Assembly (NCBI GenBank): GCA_031266335.1
Contig: JAISBF010000081.1
Coordinates: 1 to 32,907 of the forward strand
Length of the DNA stretch: 32,907 nt
Direction: 5' to 3'
DNA from: Verrucomicrobiales bacterium
Lineage (GTDB): Bacteria > Verrucomicrobiota > Verrucomicrobiia > Methylacidiphilales > JAAUTS01
The notes below the pieces were generated by a model that worked only from the letters and a program-made list of their open reading frames with translations, was not told the origin of the DNA and did not search any database. This document shows, piece by piece, positions 14,587-22,060 of the stretch (the stretch's first letter is position 1; every line of letters begins with the position of its first letter). The translations under genes were made by a program, and so were the position numbers.

Positions 14587-15564
14587 TTAGCTGGCGCTGC
14601 TGACGTTGAGGCGGAACGTCCCCGCGCCGCCGAAGCCGATGATGCTCTCGTAGTGCTCCACCGTGATGGCGGTGCGCTTGGCGTCGAGCCGTTGCTCGAA
14701 CACGCGCAGGCCGCCGCTGATGGGCGTCACGAACCGCTTCACCGTGCTCGGGTCGTCGAGGTCGGGCGCGTTTTGGGAGAAGAACCCGATGGCGACGCTG
14801 CCGACCACTTCCGCCTTGGTCGTCTTGGTCACGGCGTAGCGCGCGTCAATGAACTGCGACGCGGTCATGCCGGTCAACTCGGCGACTTGCTGCAAGACCA
14901 TCGTCGAGAGTTGCCAGGTGGTGTTGCTCTTACTGCCGCGATAGGCCAGGAAGCGCGCCAGCCACGCGGCGCGGCCCAGCAGCAGCGCGTTGGGCGCGAT
15001 GCCGCGGTCGTCCGTGCCGGCCTTGACGGCCTGCATCAGCAGCGCGTCGGGGTCGGTGCCGGCGCCCCACACGCTGCCGGTGCCGGCGCCGGTGGCGGCG
15101 AGCAACGCGGCGTAGGCGCGCATCAGGCTGTTCATCAGCACGCGGTTCTTGAGTTTGGCTACCTTGCGCTCCTTGAAGCCGGGGATGCCCTCCTCGTCGT
15201 CGTCAAGAATCATCGTCAGCCCGTGGTTGCGGGTCTTGCCGAGGTTTTTCTTGCCGCTGTACTTGACCTCCTTGAAGGCCGCGCCAATGGCCCGCTCATC
15301 GTCGGCGTCCGTGTAGAAGGACTCGCCCTCGACGTTCTGGAAGAACTCGAAGTTGCGGGCCACATCGACTTGCGGGGCGATGAAGTCCAGCGCCTGTTGC
15401 ACCCGCTGGTCCACCTTTACGCCGGTGGCGTAGGCGGTCAGCGGCTCGGAGAGGTAGCTGGAATTGAAACGCGAATCGTTCGGCAGATAGAGCAGCCCGG
15501 GCTGCAAATCCGCGCCGCCGTTGTCGCTGTGCAACGGGGCGAATGTTGTTACTTGGTCTTTCAT
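14587..15564 (-). CDS. Major capsid protein
   Basis: 325 aa from ATG 15564 (MKDQVTTFAPLHSDNGGADL). The longer start is repeat A. Segments typical of HK97-fold head proteins of Mu-like and related phages are seen: an N-terminal LQPGLLYLPNDSRFNSSYLS arm, a long spine-helix region (FKERKVAKLKNRVLMNSLMR), PNALLLGRAAWLARFLAYRG, and the C-terminal ISGGLRVFEQRLDAKRTAI with EHYESI. Order (protease/scaffold, decoration, capsid, gp36-like) supports the call. No in-gene repeat is present, in keeping with strong constraint. Confidence 0.8.
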   Translation of the reverse strand: MKDQVTTFAPLHSDNGGADLQPGLLYLPNDSRFNSSYLSEPLTAYATGVKVDQRVQQALDFIAPQVDVARNFEFFQNVEGESFYTDADDERAIGAAFKEVKYSGKKNLGKTRNHGLTMILDDDEEGIPGFKERKVAKLKNRVLMNSLMRAYAALLAATGAGTGSVWGAGTDPDALLMQAVKAGTDDRGIAPNALLLGRAAWLARFLAYRGSKSNTTWQLSTMVLQQVAELTGMTASQFIDARYAVTKTTKAEVVGSVAIGFFSQNAPDLDDPSTVKRFVTPISGGLRVFEQRLDAKRTAITVEHYESIIGFGGAGTFRLNVSSAS

Positions 15565-15589
15565 GTTTTTTGGTCTTTCAATTTTTTTC

Positions 15590-15735
15590 ACCACCAAGAC
15601 ACCAAGGCACGAAGGATTTTTTTTACAGGGAGACCATGGAGTTCATTGAGAGCTAATTAAAAAAACTCTCTAGGTACTCCATGAACTCCCTGTAAAAAAA
15701 CCTTTGTGCCTTCGTGTCTTGGTGGTGCATTTTTT
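15590..15735. repeat. Two-layer nested inverted repeat A-G/G'-A'
   Basis: CACCACCAAGACACCAAGGC (A), ACAGGGAGACCATGGAGTTC (G), a loop with AGAGCTAATTAAAAAAACTC, then TCCATGAACTCCCTGTAAAA (G') and CTTTGTGCCTTCGTGTCTTG (A'). The same module order occurs at 167-377 and 13731-13933. Confidence 0.95.
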
Positions 15736-15751
15736 TCTTCGTTGTTAACAA

Positions 15752-15812
15752 ATGAAAAAATTCAAATTACAAATTCAAAATTTTGCATTTGGCTTTTTTA
15801 ATTTTGCTTTTT
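15752..15812. repeat. Short B/C-type hairpin
   Basis: AATTCAAATTACAAATTC and the following TTTTGCATTTGGCTTTTTTA form a shortened B-like unit between the A-G element and the decoration protein gene. Confidence 0.7.
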
Positions 15813-15814
15813 CA

Positions 15815-16330
15815 TCAGGCACTGACGGTGACTTGGTAGGGACTGTACGGCGCGAACTCCACCGGGTCGCCGGCGGTCGCGTCCTCCAGGCTCTCCCCCA
15901 CGACCCAGTAGGTGCCGGCGGCCACCGGCAGCGGGATGACCGCGCCGCCGGCGTTGACGGCCAGCAGACTGTACGCGGTGATGGTCGCGCCGGCCTGCGC
16001 CGTTCGCGTCTTGGCCGCGCCGCCGAGCAACTCGACGGCGACGGTGTCGCCGGGCGCGCCCTCGTCCCAGACCACGCCCAGCGGACGGGTGGCGGCGATG
16101 CAGAGCGAGATTAACCCCGCCGCGCCGCCGCCGGTGACGAACAGCCCGCCGGTGGCGAGCGTCGCCCCCGGCGCCAGTTGCAGCGTGACGCGGCCGTCCT
16201 CGTGGACGCCGGCGCCGATGCTGTTGGCCAGGCCGCCGATGGTGAAACTTTGCGAGTGGATAACCCTGCCCAGGAACGCGACCGCGAGGACCGCGCCGAG
16301 CAAGCCGATGATGACTAATGTGCTATTCAT
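15815..16330 (-). CDS. Capsid decoration-like protein (DUF2190/gp35-like) with hydrophobic N-terminus
   Basis: 171 aa. Residues 30-171 are Gly/Ala/Val-rich and beta-structured (GVHEDGRVTLQLAPGATLAT, GDTVAVELLGG, AGTYWVVGESLEDATAGDPV), like DUF2190-type small capsid decoration or fibre proteins that lie beside the major capsid gene. The first 22 residues (MNSTLVIIGLLGAVLAVAFL) are a strong hydrophobic segment, unusual in such a protein and resembling a signal anchor. An alternative is that translation starts later, but no good downstream start is seen. The segment could be a membrane anchor, or a leader removed by the head protease. Confidence 0.55.
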   Translation of the reverse strand: MNSTLVIIGLLGAVLAVAFLGRVIHSQSFTIGGLANSIGAGVHEDGRVTLQLAPGATLATGGLFVTGGGAAGLISLCIAATRPLGVVWDEGAPGDTVAVELLGGAAKTRTAQAGATITAYSLLAVNAGGAVIPLPVAAGTYWVVGESLEDATAGDPVEFAPYSPYQVTVSA

Positions 16331-16348
16331 ATTTTTTCTTTATTTTTT

Positions 16349-16496
16349 TTCACCACCAAGACACCAAGGCACGAAGGTTTTCTGGTTTATTAGTTTTCTG
16401 GTTTTCTAGTTGGCACGGCATCGTGTAACTCAAAAAACTAGAAAACTAAAAAACTAAAAAACGTTCCCTTCGTGCCTTCGTGTCTTGGTGGTGCAT
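16349..16496. repeat. Nested inverted repeat A-H-A'
   Basis: CACCACCAAGACACCAAGGC (A), then H: the TTTTCTGGTTTATTAGTTTT arm, GTTGGCACGGCATCGTGTAA core and the AAAACTAGAAAACTAAAAAA arm, then A' (CCTTCGTGCCTTCGTGTCTT). The H unit is almost identical to the copy at 17998-18088, so one was recently copied from a common source. Confidence 0.95.
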
Positions 16497-16510
16497 TTTT
16501 TTTCCTTGGT

Positions 16511-17893
16511 TTATTTTTTGGCCTCCATCTCCGCCACCAAAGCGGGATGCGCCTTTTTCATCGCCGCCCAGGCCGCCGCCCAATCGTTGCCGAACCGCGG
16601 CAGCGCGTCGTTGACCAGGGCGGTGAATCGTTCCGCCGGCGTTTGGTCCGCGGCGGTTTTGCGACCGCCGAGGTTGCCGGCTGGCGAGGCGCCGCTGAAG
16701 CTCGCCGGCCGGCGGCGCAGTTGCGCCAGCGTGTCGTCGAACTTGGCGTGCAACTCGCTGTTGAAGAACGCGACCTCGGCGGCGGTGACGCGACCCTCGC
16801 GCACCAGGCCGTCAAGCTCGAGCTTGATGCGGGCGTCGCGCTCGCCGGCAAATTGCGTTTGCAACTCGGTGAGACGCGCTTTCAGCCCCGCGTTTTCAGC
16901 GGCGACGGCGGCGGGGTCGCTGGCAGGAATTAACTTTTGCAACTCCTCAACAGGCTTGTCGAAGAATTGCGCGACCTTGCCGAGCACGTCGGCGGGCAGC
17001 GTCTGGATGTCGCCGGCGAGCAAGCCGTTGACGGTAGATTCATCAACACCCGCCGCTTGCGCGAGTTCGGCGACGCTTTTATTGAAGGATTGCAACGCAC
17101 GGTTGAGATAATCGCCCAGCGCGCTGTTGGCGAGTCCGAGACGCGCCGTTTGCTTGAGTTTCGCCACCACGGTGTTGTCATCCGCCGTGTTCGGCAGTTT
17201 CAACAGGGTGCGGAACTCGTCCATTAGTATTTTATTCATGTCGTTTTCCGTGGATGGCAGTTGTTTGTTATAGTCGCCGCGCGCGCCATCGTTGCGCGTG
17301 TTGACCAAAAGGACGGTGCCCCTGATGTTGGGATTGTTGGTGAAACCGACGCTCTCCAACCAGACGGGCAGATAAACTTCCATGCCGCGCTCAACGCCGA
17401 TTTTCGGCCCGAGCACAAACGGCGAGTGAAACTTGTAGTGCGCGTTGTCGAGCATGACCTGGCCGGGCGCGCTCCATTTGACGCGACCGTAGAGACCGTC
17501 AGCGCGTTGCTCGACCGCCATGATCCAGCCGTAGGCTTTTTTGTCCGGGTAGGTCTTTTCCAGCCCGGGCACGTCGGGATGGCCGACATACCACGGGCGC
17601 CCCGCCCAGCGCGCGCCGGCGCGGGCGGCGGCGTCGTTGAAGTTGGCGACGATGTGCGCCGCGCTGTCGGCGTTGAAACGCTGCAAAACTTTCTTGTCCA
17701 GGCGCGCGCCGGTACGCATGTCCACCGGGCCGTCTTTTACCACGTCGCCGAAGGGGAAGACTTGCACCCAGTCGTCCACCAGCACGTGAAAGGCATTGGC
17801 GGCGCCGAGGAACTGACCGTCGGCGTCGGCGGGATCATAGTTGGCCAACGCGGGCAGATTGAGCCAGCGGCGACACCAATTGTTTTTAACCAC
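16511..17893 (-). CDS. Mu I-like prohead protease / scaffold protein
   Basis: 460 aa if started at GTG 17893. All upstream in-frame sequence is translated repeat. Residues about 15-180 match the Mu-like prophage I protein family: AAARAGARWAGRPWYVGHPD, the KKAYGWIMAVEQRADGLYGR motif, HYKFHSPFVLGPKIG and VGFTNNPNI. The H of GHPD and the S of FHSPF are the likely catalytic or conserved residues. The C-terminal 200 residues are the coiled-coil scaffold (AENAGLKARLTELQTQFAGE and following). Residues around VAELAQAAGVDESTVNGLLA look like a helix-turn-helix, odd for a scaffold. The GTG belongs to module E, so the start codon seems to be provided by a repeat. Confidence 0.8.
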   Translation of the reverse strand: MVKNNWCRRWLNLPALANYDPADADGQFLGAANAFHVLVDDWVQVFPFGDVVKDGPVDMRTGARLDKKVLQRFNADSAAHIVANFNDAAARAGARWAGRPWYVGHPDVPGLEKTYPDKKAYGWIMAVEQRADGLYGRVKWSAPGQVMLDNAHYKFHSPFVLGPKIGVERGMEVYLPVWLESVGFTNNPNIRGTVLLVNTRNDGARGDYNKQLPSTENDMNKILMDEFRTLLKLPNTADDNTVVAKLKQTARLGLANSALGDYLNRALQSFNKSVAELAQAAGVDESTVNGLLAGDIQTLPADVLGKVAQFFDKPVEELQKLIPASDPAAVAAENAGLKARLTELQTQFAGERDARIKLELDGLVREGRVTAAEVAFFNSELHAKFDDTLAQLRRRPASFSGASPAGNLGGRKTAADQTPAERFTALVNDALPRFGNDWAAAWAAMKKAHPALVAEMEAKK

Positions 17894-18147
17894 GAATGAA
17901 CACCAATGGACACGAAACTCCCGCCACGAAGACGCAACACCTAAAGTGGCAATTACACGCCGCTTCAAACTTTCCTGCGAAGCAGGCAGCAAGGCACGAA
18001 GGTTTTCTGGTTTATTAGTTTTCTGGTTTTCTAGTTGGCACGGCATCGTGTAACTCAAAAAACTAGAAAACCAAAAAACTAAAAAACGTTCCCTTCGGGT
18101 CTTGGCGTCTTCGTGGCCGGAGTTAATTGGCGTTTGGAATTTCATAC
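17886..18147. repeat. Composite repeat E-A(F)-H-A'-C'
   Basis: Order: E (17886-17915), the first half of A (CCGCCACGAAGACGC), F (17936-17993), the second half of A (AAGGCACGAAGG), H (17998-18088), A' (18091-18117) and C' (18124-18145). F splits A at the same point as at 21924. The C on the left is missing and replaced by E. Confidence 0.95.
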
Positions 18148-19635
18148 TTGCTCCTCGGTTAAGCCCTCGACAAGTTGCGCGCCGAGCACTTGCTCCCACG
18201 CCTTGACGGTCTCACCGTCAGCGCCTTTTAACAACTCCGGCAACTCGGCTTGGAGTTTGGCTAGTTCGGTGGCGAAGGCGTCACCGTCAGCGGCGAGCAG
18301 TTGTTCCAACCGCGCCGTCAGCGGCTGGTCGGCGCGCGCCAGTAGTGCCGCAAAGTTTTTGGGCAATTCGGTATTTGGAAATTGGAGCTTATTTGGAGTT
18401 TGGAATTTGGATTCTGGAGTTTGCGCCGTTAGCGCCGGCTCGCCCGCTTCCGCCTCGCTGCGGCCGTAACGTTCCAGCGTCTCGCGCGTGGAAAGCCGCG
18501 CGCCGTTTCTAACCAGGAAATCATCAACCTTAAGGTCTTGGTCAATATTTTTCCGCGCGGGCGGCTCAAGCTCGAAATAGGCCAGCGGTTCCTCCGCGCC
18601 GAAAAAATAGCGGATGACCGCCGGGTCAATCTGTTGCTGCAACGCCTCGCTGACCATGACGCAATCGTCCTCCAACAGCAAATCGCCCTCGCGTCCCTGC
18701 AAGCTCGCGCCCGCGCCGTCACCCGTGCCGGCGCTGATGGTGGAGAGGTCGGCGCCGCGCCACAACGCGGCGAGCGCGCGGTCCATGCGCTCCGTCAGCG
18801 CGCTTTGCGGCATGGTGCCCTGGGCGCTGGCGGTGATGAGTTCGATTAGTTCCTCCCGGTTCACCACCGCGCCGCCGTCGCCGATGAAACTCCGCACGGC
18901 GTCCGCCATCGCCCGCCAGTCGTCGGTGCCCTTGGTGGCCGAGGTTTTGCCGAGGACGTAAGGCAGGCCGAAGCGCTCGCAATAGGAGAGCCAGTCGCGC
19001 AACGGCAAATGTTTGAACATGTATGCGACCGCGCTGGCCGGCCCGAGGCCGTCGCCGGCGGTGACGAGCCATTTGTTAGGTTCCAGCGGCGCGCCGTCAA
19101 TGCTGCCCTCATAAGGCAGGAAGCGCAGTCGTGCGGTGGTGTTCTCGAAAAACCACAGCGGCACAAACCGAAACTCGGCGGTCAGCCCGCCGTCAGCGGA
19201 CGGCTGCCAGAGGATTTCATGCGCGGCCTTGCCGAAGCCGACCGAGGTCATCATCTGCTGCACCAACAGCCGCGCGCCGCCGCGCCGGTCCTCGTCCAAC
19301 GCCTCGGTGGCGGTGAGGTTGTTGTAAAAAAACTCCAGCTTTTGCTTGTGTTCCTCGGCGCGCGCGGCTTGGGCTTGGTCGCTGCCGGTGTCGGTTTTGA
19401 CGATGCGCCACGGGCGGCGGCTGGTGTCCTTGCAACGCTTTGGCACGACGGCCCTCAAAACGTCATCGCGCTCGAACATCTTGTCCAGTGTCCGCGCGAA
19501 CGCGGGCAGGTAGCCGATGGCGAACGAATCCATCTGCGCGGACAACAGTTGCGGCGTCAGGTTGGCAATCGGGTTGTACCGCGACCGCTTTTCCTGCGCG
19601 ACCCGCTCGGGCGTGATGGCGGAAGCGGCGCTCAT
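18142..19635 (-). CDS. Portal protein (Mu gp29-like, DUF935 family)
   Basis: 497 aa starting MSAASAITPERVAQEKRSRY. Family segments are visible in order: NPIANLTPQLLSAQMDSFAI, DKMFERDDVLRAVVPKR, KRRPW-like SRRPWRIVKTD, AHEILWQPSADGG, FRFVPLWFFEN, KHLPLRDWLSYCERFGLPYV, and a stem region with LQQQIDPAVIRYFFG. It forms the dodecameric DNA gate at the head vertex. Residues about 404-422 (SKFQTPNKLQFPNTELPK) are translated module C. They lie between the portal core and the C-terminal helical region, so the repeat has entered a surface linker in frame. Codons elsewhere are ordinary. Confidence 0.9.
   Translation of the reverse strand: MSAASAITPERVAQEKRSRYNPIANLTPQLLSAQMDSFAIGYLPAFARTLDKMFERDDVLRAVVPKRCKDTSRRPWRIVKTDTGSDQAQAARAEEHKQKLEFFYNNLTATEALDEDRRGGARLLVQQMMTSVGFGKAAHEILWQPSADGGLTAEFRFVPLWFFENTTARLRFLPYEGSIDGAPLEPNKWLVTAGDGLGPASAVAYMFKHLPLRDWLSYCERFGLPYVLGKTSATKGTDDWRAMADAVRSFIGDGGAVVNREELIELITASAQGTMPQSALTERMDRALAALWRGADLSTISAGTGDGAGASLQGREGDLLLEDDCVMVSEALQQQIDPAVIRYFFGAEEPLAYFELEPPARKNIDQDLKVDDFLVRNGARLSTRETLERYGRSEAEAGEPALTAQTPESKFQTPNKLQFPNTELPKNFAALLARADQPLTARLEQLLAADGDAFATELAKLQAELPELLKGADGETVKAWEQVLGAQLVEGLTEEQV
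18370..18422. repeat. Module C inside the portal gene, in frame
   Basis: Contains GGTATTTGGAAATTGGAGCT, TTTGGAGTTTGGAATTTGG and TCTGGAGTTTG, the C' sequence of the intergenic repeats. The A/T-rich composition contrasts with the surrounding coding DNA. No stop is introduced on the coding strand. Confidence 0.9.
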
Positions 19636-19948
19636 GCCGAACCCCCGTTTTTAACCACGAATGAACTCGAATATACACGAATGAGCGAAAAAGAGAACCG
19701 CATCGAAAACAGAACCCGTTTGCATTCGCACAAACCTTTTTGCAAAGCCCCGGAACTCTTTTTGACCATCCCGACATACCACCCGACTAAAAATCGTCGT
19801 TTATAGGGCATTTTAGAGCGTCGTTTTTCGACGGTTTTGGGCAAAAAACCAGTAATTTCACCGCGGAGGCGCGGAGACGCGGAGATTTTTTTAATTAAAG
19901 CTCTGCGGCTCCGCGCCTCTGCGGTGAATATAAAGGGCAACCAGGCGC
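19636..19948. repeat. Gene-free 313-base gap with modules E and D
   Basis: E lies at 19651-19685 next to the portal start. A perfect-looking D hairpin lies at 19856-19933 (TTCACCGCGGAGGCGCGGAG, with inverted GGCTCCGCGCCTCTGCGGTG). The 170 bases between them show no gene, but include ACGTCGTTTTTCGACG-like dyad sequence near 19825-19845 (GCGTCGTTTTTCGACGG), a small hairpin of unknown role. This is the longest gene-free gap in the late arm. Confidence 0.75.
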
Positions 19949-21361
19949 TCATAACAACACTCTCCTGGAGTTGGCGCGCTCGCCAAAGCTGGCGCGGAGG
20001 TTGATGCTTTCCGGCGGGCAACTCACCGTCAGCGACGCCGCGCGCGCCGCCAGCGCCAGCGCGGTGGCGCGGTCGCAGTGGCCGTCGTCGTTGTGCGGGG
20101 CGGCGTAACGCACGCTGCCGGTGATGCCGGTGATTTTTTGCAACCCGTGCAAGTCCTCGCGGATGGCGCGGCTGACGGGGATGCGGATGAGTTTGTCATC
20201 AAACTTGCGGCGTAGGTTAGTAAAAATCTCCGTCTTCAGCGCGGCGGTGAACTGGCATTGCTCGACCTTGCCGCCGTGGGCGCGGCCCAGCTCTTCGGCC
20301 AGCATCGCGCCGATGCCGGTGGCGTCCACGCACACCCGCGCGGCGTGGCGGGTCGCGGCGCTTATAATGTCCAGTTGCTCGCGGAACGGCAACTTTTCCA
20401 ACACCGTCACGCCGCGCGTCCACAGCACGTCGCCGACGCGCTGCAACGCCCACAGCACGGTCAGGTCGTGCTTGCGGCCGATGTCAACGCCCAGATATAA
20501 ATTTTCCATTGATAATTGATGATTGATGATTTGTTCGGTGGCCTCGGCGCTTTCGCAGGTTGCCAGCAATTCGTAGGGGAGCAGCACGGCGGCGCTGTCG
20601 ATGAACTGGCACTCGTATTCCTGCGCCCAGCCGTCGGGGTCATCCAGGCCCTCCTTGAGTTCGGCCACGTTCAGCGGCAGGCCGCGTTTGACGGCGGTGT
20701 AGATGTCTAAAAAGTGCTTGGAGTATTTATCGTTCTTCGTCCACAGGTCGTAAAATTTGTTCGCCTTGCCGTTCGGCGTGCTGACGATGCGAATGGCAAA
20801 CGGGCCTTTCAGCGGGTTGCTGATGCTCGGGTAAATCGCCCGCCAGATTTTGTCCGGGTTCTCGTGGAAGGCGAACTCGTCGAGCACGAGATTGGCGGAA
20901 TAGCCGCGCGCGGTGTCCGGGTTCGCCGGTATCGCCAGCAGGCGCGAGCCGTTGGCCCAGGTGATTTCCGCGCTCTTCATCAGCGCGTTCGCGTGGTCGC
21001 GTTCCTCGGTGTAGTGGTTCGTCACCATGCCGAACACCTCCGCCCAATCCCGCGCCTTGCGCATCCACTCCAACGCCTGCCGCTCGCCGGCGCTGAGCGT
21101 GACCCAGGTGGTCTTGTGCCGCAGGCAATCACGCACCGACTCGAACGCGGTGGAAAATGATTTGCCCGTCTGCCGCGACCAGCAGCCGATTTTGAACCGC
21201 GCCGCGTCGTCCACCCAGTCAAGCTGATAGGGCAGCAAGGTTTCCTTCGGGCTGACCGGTTTTTCAACCACGGCAGAACTCCGGTCACGAAGACGCGAAG
21301 GCGCGAAGTTTTTTTGGAAAACCTCTTCGTGGCTTGGTGTCTTCGTGGTTTTGTTTTTCAT
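19949..21361 (-). CDS. Terminase large subunit (Mu gp28-like)
   Basis: 470 aa from ATG 21361, which overlaps the stop of the small terminase-like gene (ATGA). Packaging ATPase: Walker A SRQTGKS (residues 62-68), Walker B LVLDE (158-162), coupling motif VSTPNG (193-198). RNase H-like nuclease: GVDIG (291-295), CVDATGIG, and DDGHCDRA near the C-terminus. Residues 3-32 are translated repeat A plus E', so the native start may be GTG 21271 (VVEKPVSPKETLLPYQLDWV, with GGAG seven bases upstream, 440 aa). Residues 276-287 (EQIINHQLSMEN) are translated module J, exactly between the ATPase and nuclease domains. All catalytic motifs seem intact, so packaging activity is plausible. Confidence 0.9.
   Translation of the reverse strand: MKNKTTKTPSHEEVFQKNFAPSRLRDRSSAVVEKPVSPKETLLPYQLDWVDDAARFKIGCWSRQTGKSFSTAFESVRDCLRHKTTWVTLSAGERQALEWMRKARDWAEVFGMVTNHYTEERDHANALMKSAEITWANGSRLLAIPANPDTARGYSANLVLDEFAFHENPDKIWRAIYPSISNPLKGPFAIRIVSTPNGKANKFYDLWTKNDKYSKHFLDIYTAVKRGLPLNVAELKEGLDDPDGWAQEYECQFIDSAAVLLPYELLATCESAEATEQIINHQLSMENLYLGVDIGRKHDLTVLWALQRVGDVLWTRGVTVLEKLPFREQLDIISAATRHAARVCVDATGIGAMLAEELGRAHGGKVEQCQFTAALKTEIFTNLRRKFDDKLIRIPVSRAIREDLHGLQKITGITGSVRYAAPHNDDGHCDRATALALAARAASLTVSCPPESINLRASFGERANSRRVLL
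20508..20538. repeat. Module J inside the terminase gene, in frame
   Basis: ATTGATAATTGATGATTGAT and flanks, an A/T-rich repeat type often seen between genes, lies in the interdomain linker of the large terminase. Confidence 0.75.
21263..21355. repeat. E'-A-A' hairpin across the start of the terminase gene
   Basis: TTTCAACCACGG (E') is followed by GTCACGAAGACGCGAAGGCG (A, 21284 on) and the inverted copy CTTCGTGGCTTGGTGTCTTC (A', to 21350). It separates the ATGA start from the conserved part of the terminase and is open in that frame. Confidence 0.9.
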
Positions 21362-21873
21362 GCCAAAATTTCCTTCATCCGCTCGCGCACTTGCTCCGGC
21401 GTCAGCTTGGTGTCCGTCAGCGTGTCCTTCGCCTCGTCGAGTTTCTTTTCCAGCAGCGCGACACGCCGCTCCGCCAACTTCAACTTCTCCGGCTCGACGT
21501 GTTCCTTCAACGTCAGCTTCCGTTCCTCGGTGGCCATCGCGCGATAATCCATCAACTCTTTGTGCGACAACTCGCCGAGTGTCTTGTCGAAACATTGACG
21601 CAACACGCTCTCGCGTATCGCTTGTTCCATGTCCACCGGCAGCGTCTTCCCCAGCGAATCCCGCGCCGTCGCCGCCTCTTGCACCCGCCACGCAAACGCC
21701 TCGCCCGACTTGTGCAGCCGGTGCACCGCTGACAGTGACGACTTGATGCCCCATTCCGCCAAGCGTGCCAAACACCGCTCCAAGGACGGCTGCTCCGCCG
21801 CCCGCCAGGAGAAGTATTCGTCGAAGCGTTTTTTGCGCCGCAACTCCGCCGCCAGTGAGTCTGACCGGTTCAT
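21358..21873 (-). CDS. Small terminase-like protein (Mu gp27-like, DUF3486)
   Basis: 171 aa beginning MNRSDSLAAELRRKKRFDEY. An N-terminal helix-turn-helix region (PSLERCLARLAEWGIKSSLS, AVHRLHKSGEAFAWR) is followed by a central helix and a long C-terminal coiled coil (EKLKLAERRVALLEKKLDEA). This is the usual plan of Mu gp27/DUF3486 proteins, which recognise phage DNA for packaging. Its stop overlaps the ATG of the large subunit. About 171 residues fits the family. Confidence 0.8.
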   Translation of the reverse strand: MNRSDSLAAELRRKKRFDEYFSWRAAEQPSLERCLARLAEWGIKSSLSAVHRLHKSGEAFAWRVQEAATARDSLGKTLPVDMEQAIRESVLRQCFDKTLGELSHKELMDYRAMATEERKLTLKEHVEPEKLKLAERRVALLEKKLDEAKDTLTDTKLTPEQVRERMKEILA

Positions 21874-21887
21874 TCATGCCTCCCTCC

Positions 21888-22060
21888 GGTGGAAGAATTC
21901 CAATTAACTCCGGCCACGAAGACGCAACACCTAAAGTGGCAATTACACGCCGCTTCAAACTTTCCTGCGCAGCAGGCAGCAAGGCGCGAAGAAATTTTAT
22001 TAAAAAAACTTGGTGTCTTGGCGTCTTCGTGACGGGAGTTGTTTGGAATTTGGAATTTTT
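21888..22060. repeat. Nested inverted repeat C-A(F)-A'-C'
   Basis: GGAATTCCAATTAACTCC (C), CCACGAAGACGC (A, first half), F (21924-21986), AAGGCGCGAAG (A, second half), a short AT loop, then TTGGTGTCTTGGCGTCTTCG (A') and GTTTGGAATTTGGAATT (C'). The F copy and its insertion point match those at 17936-17993. Confidence 0.95.
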
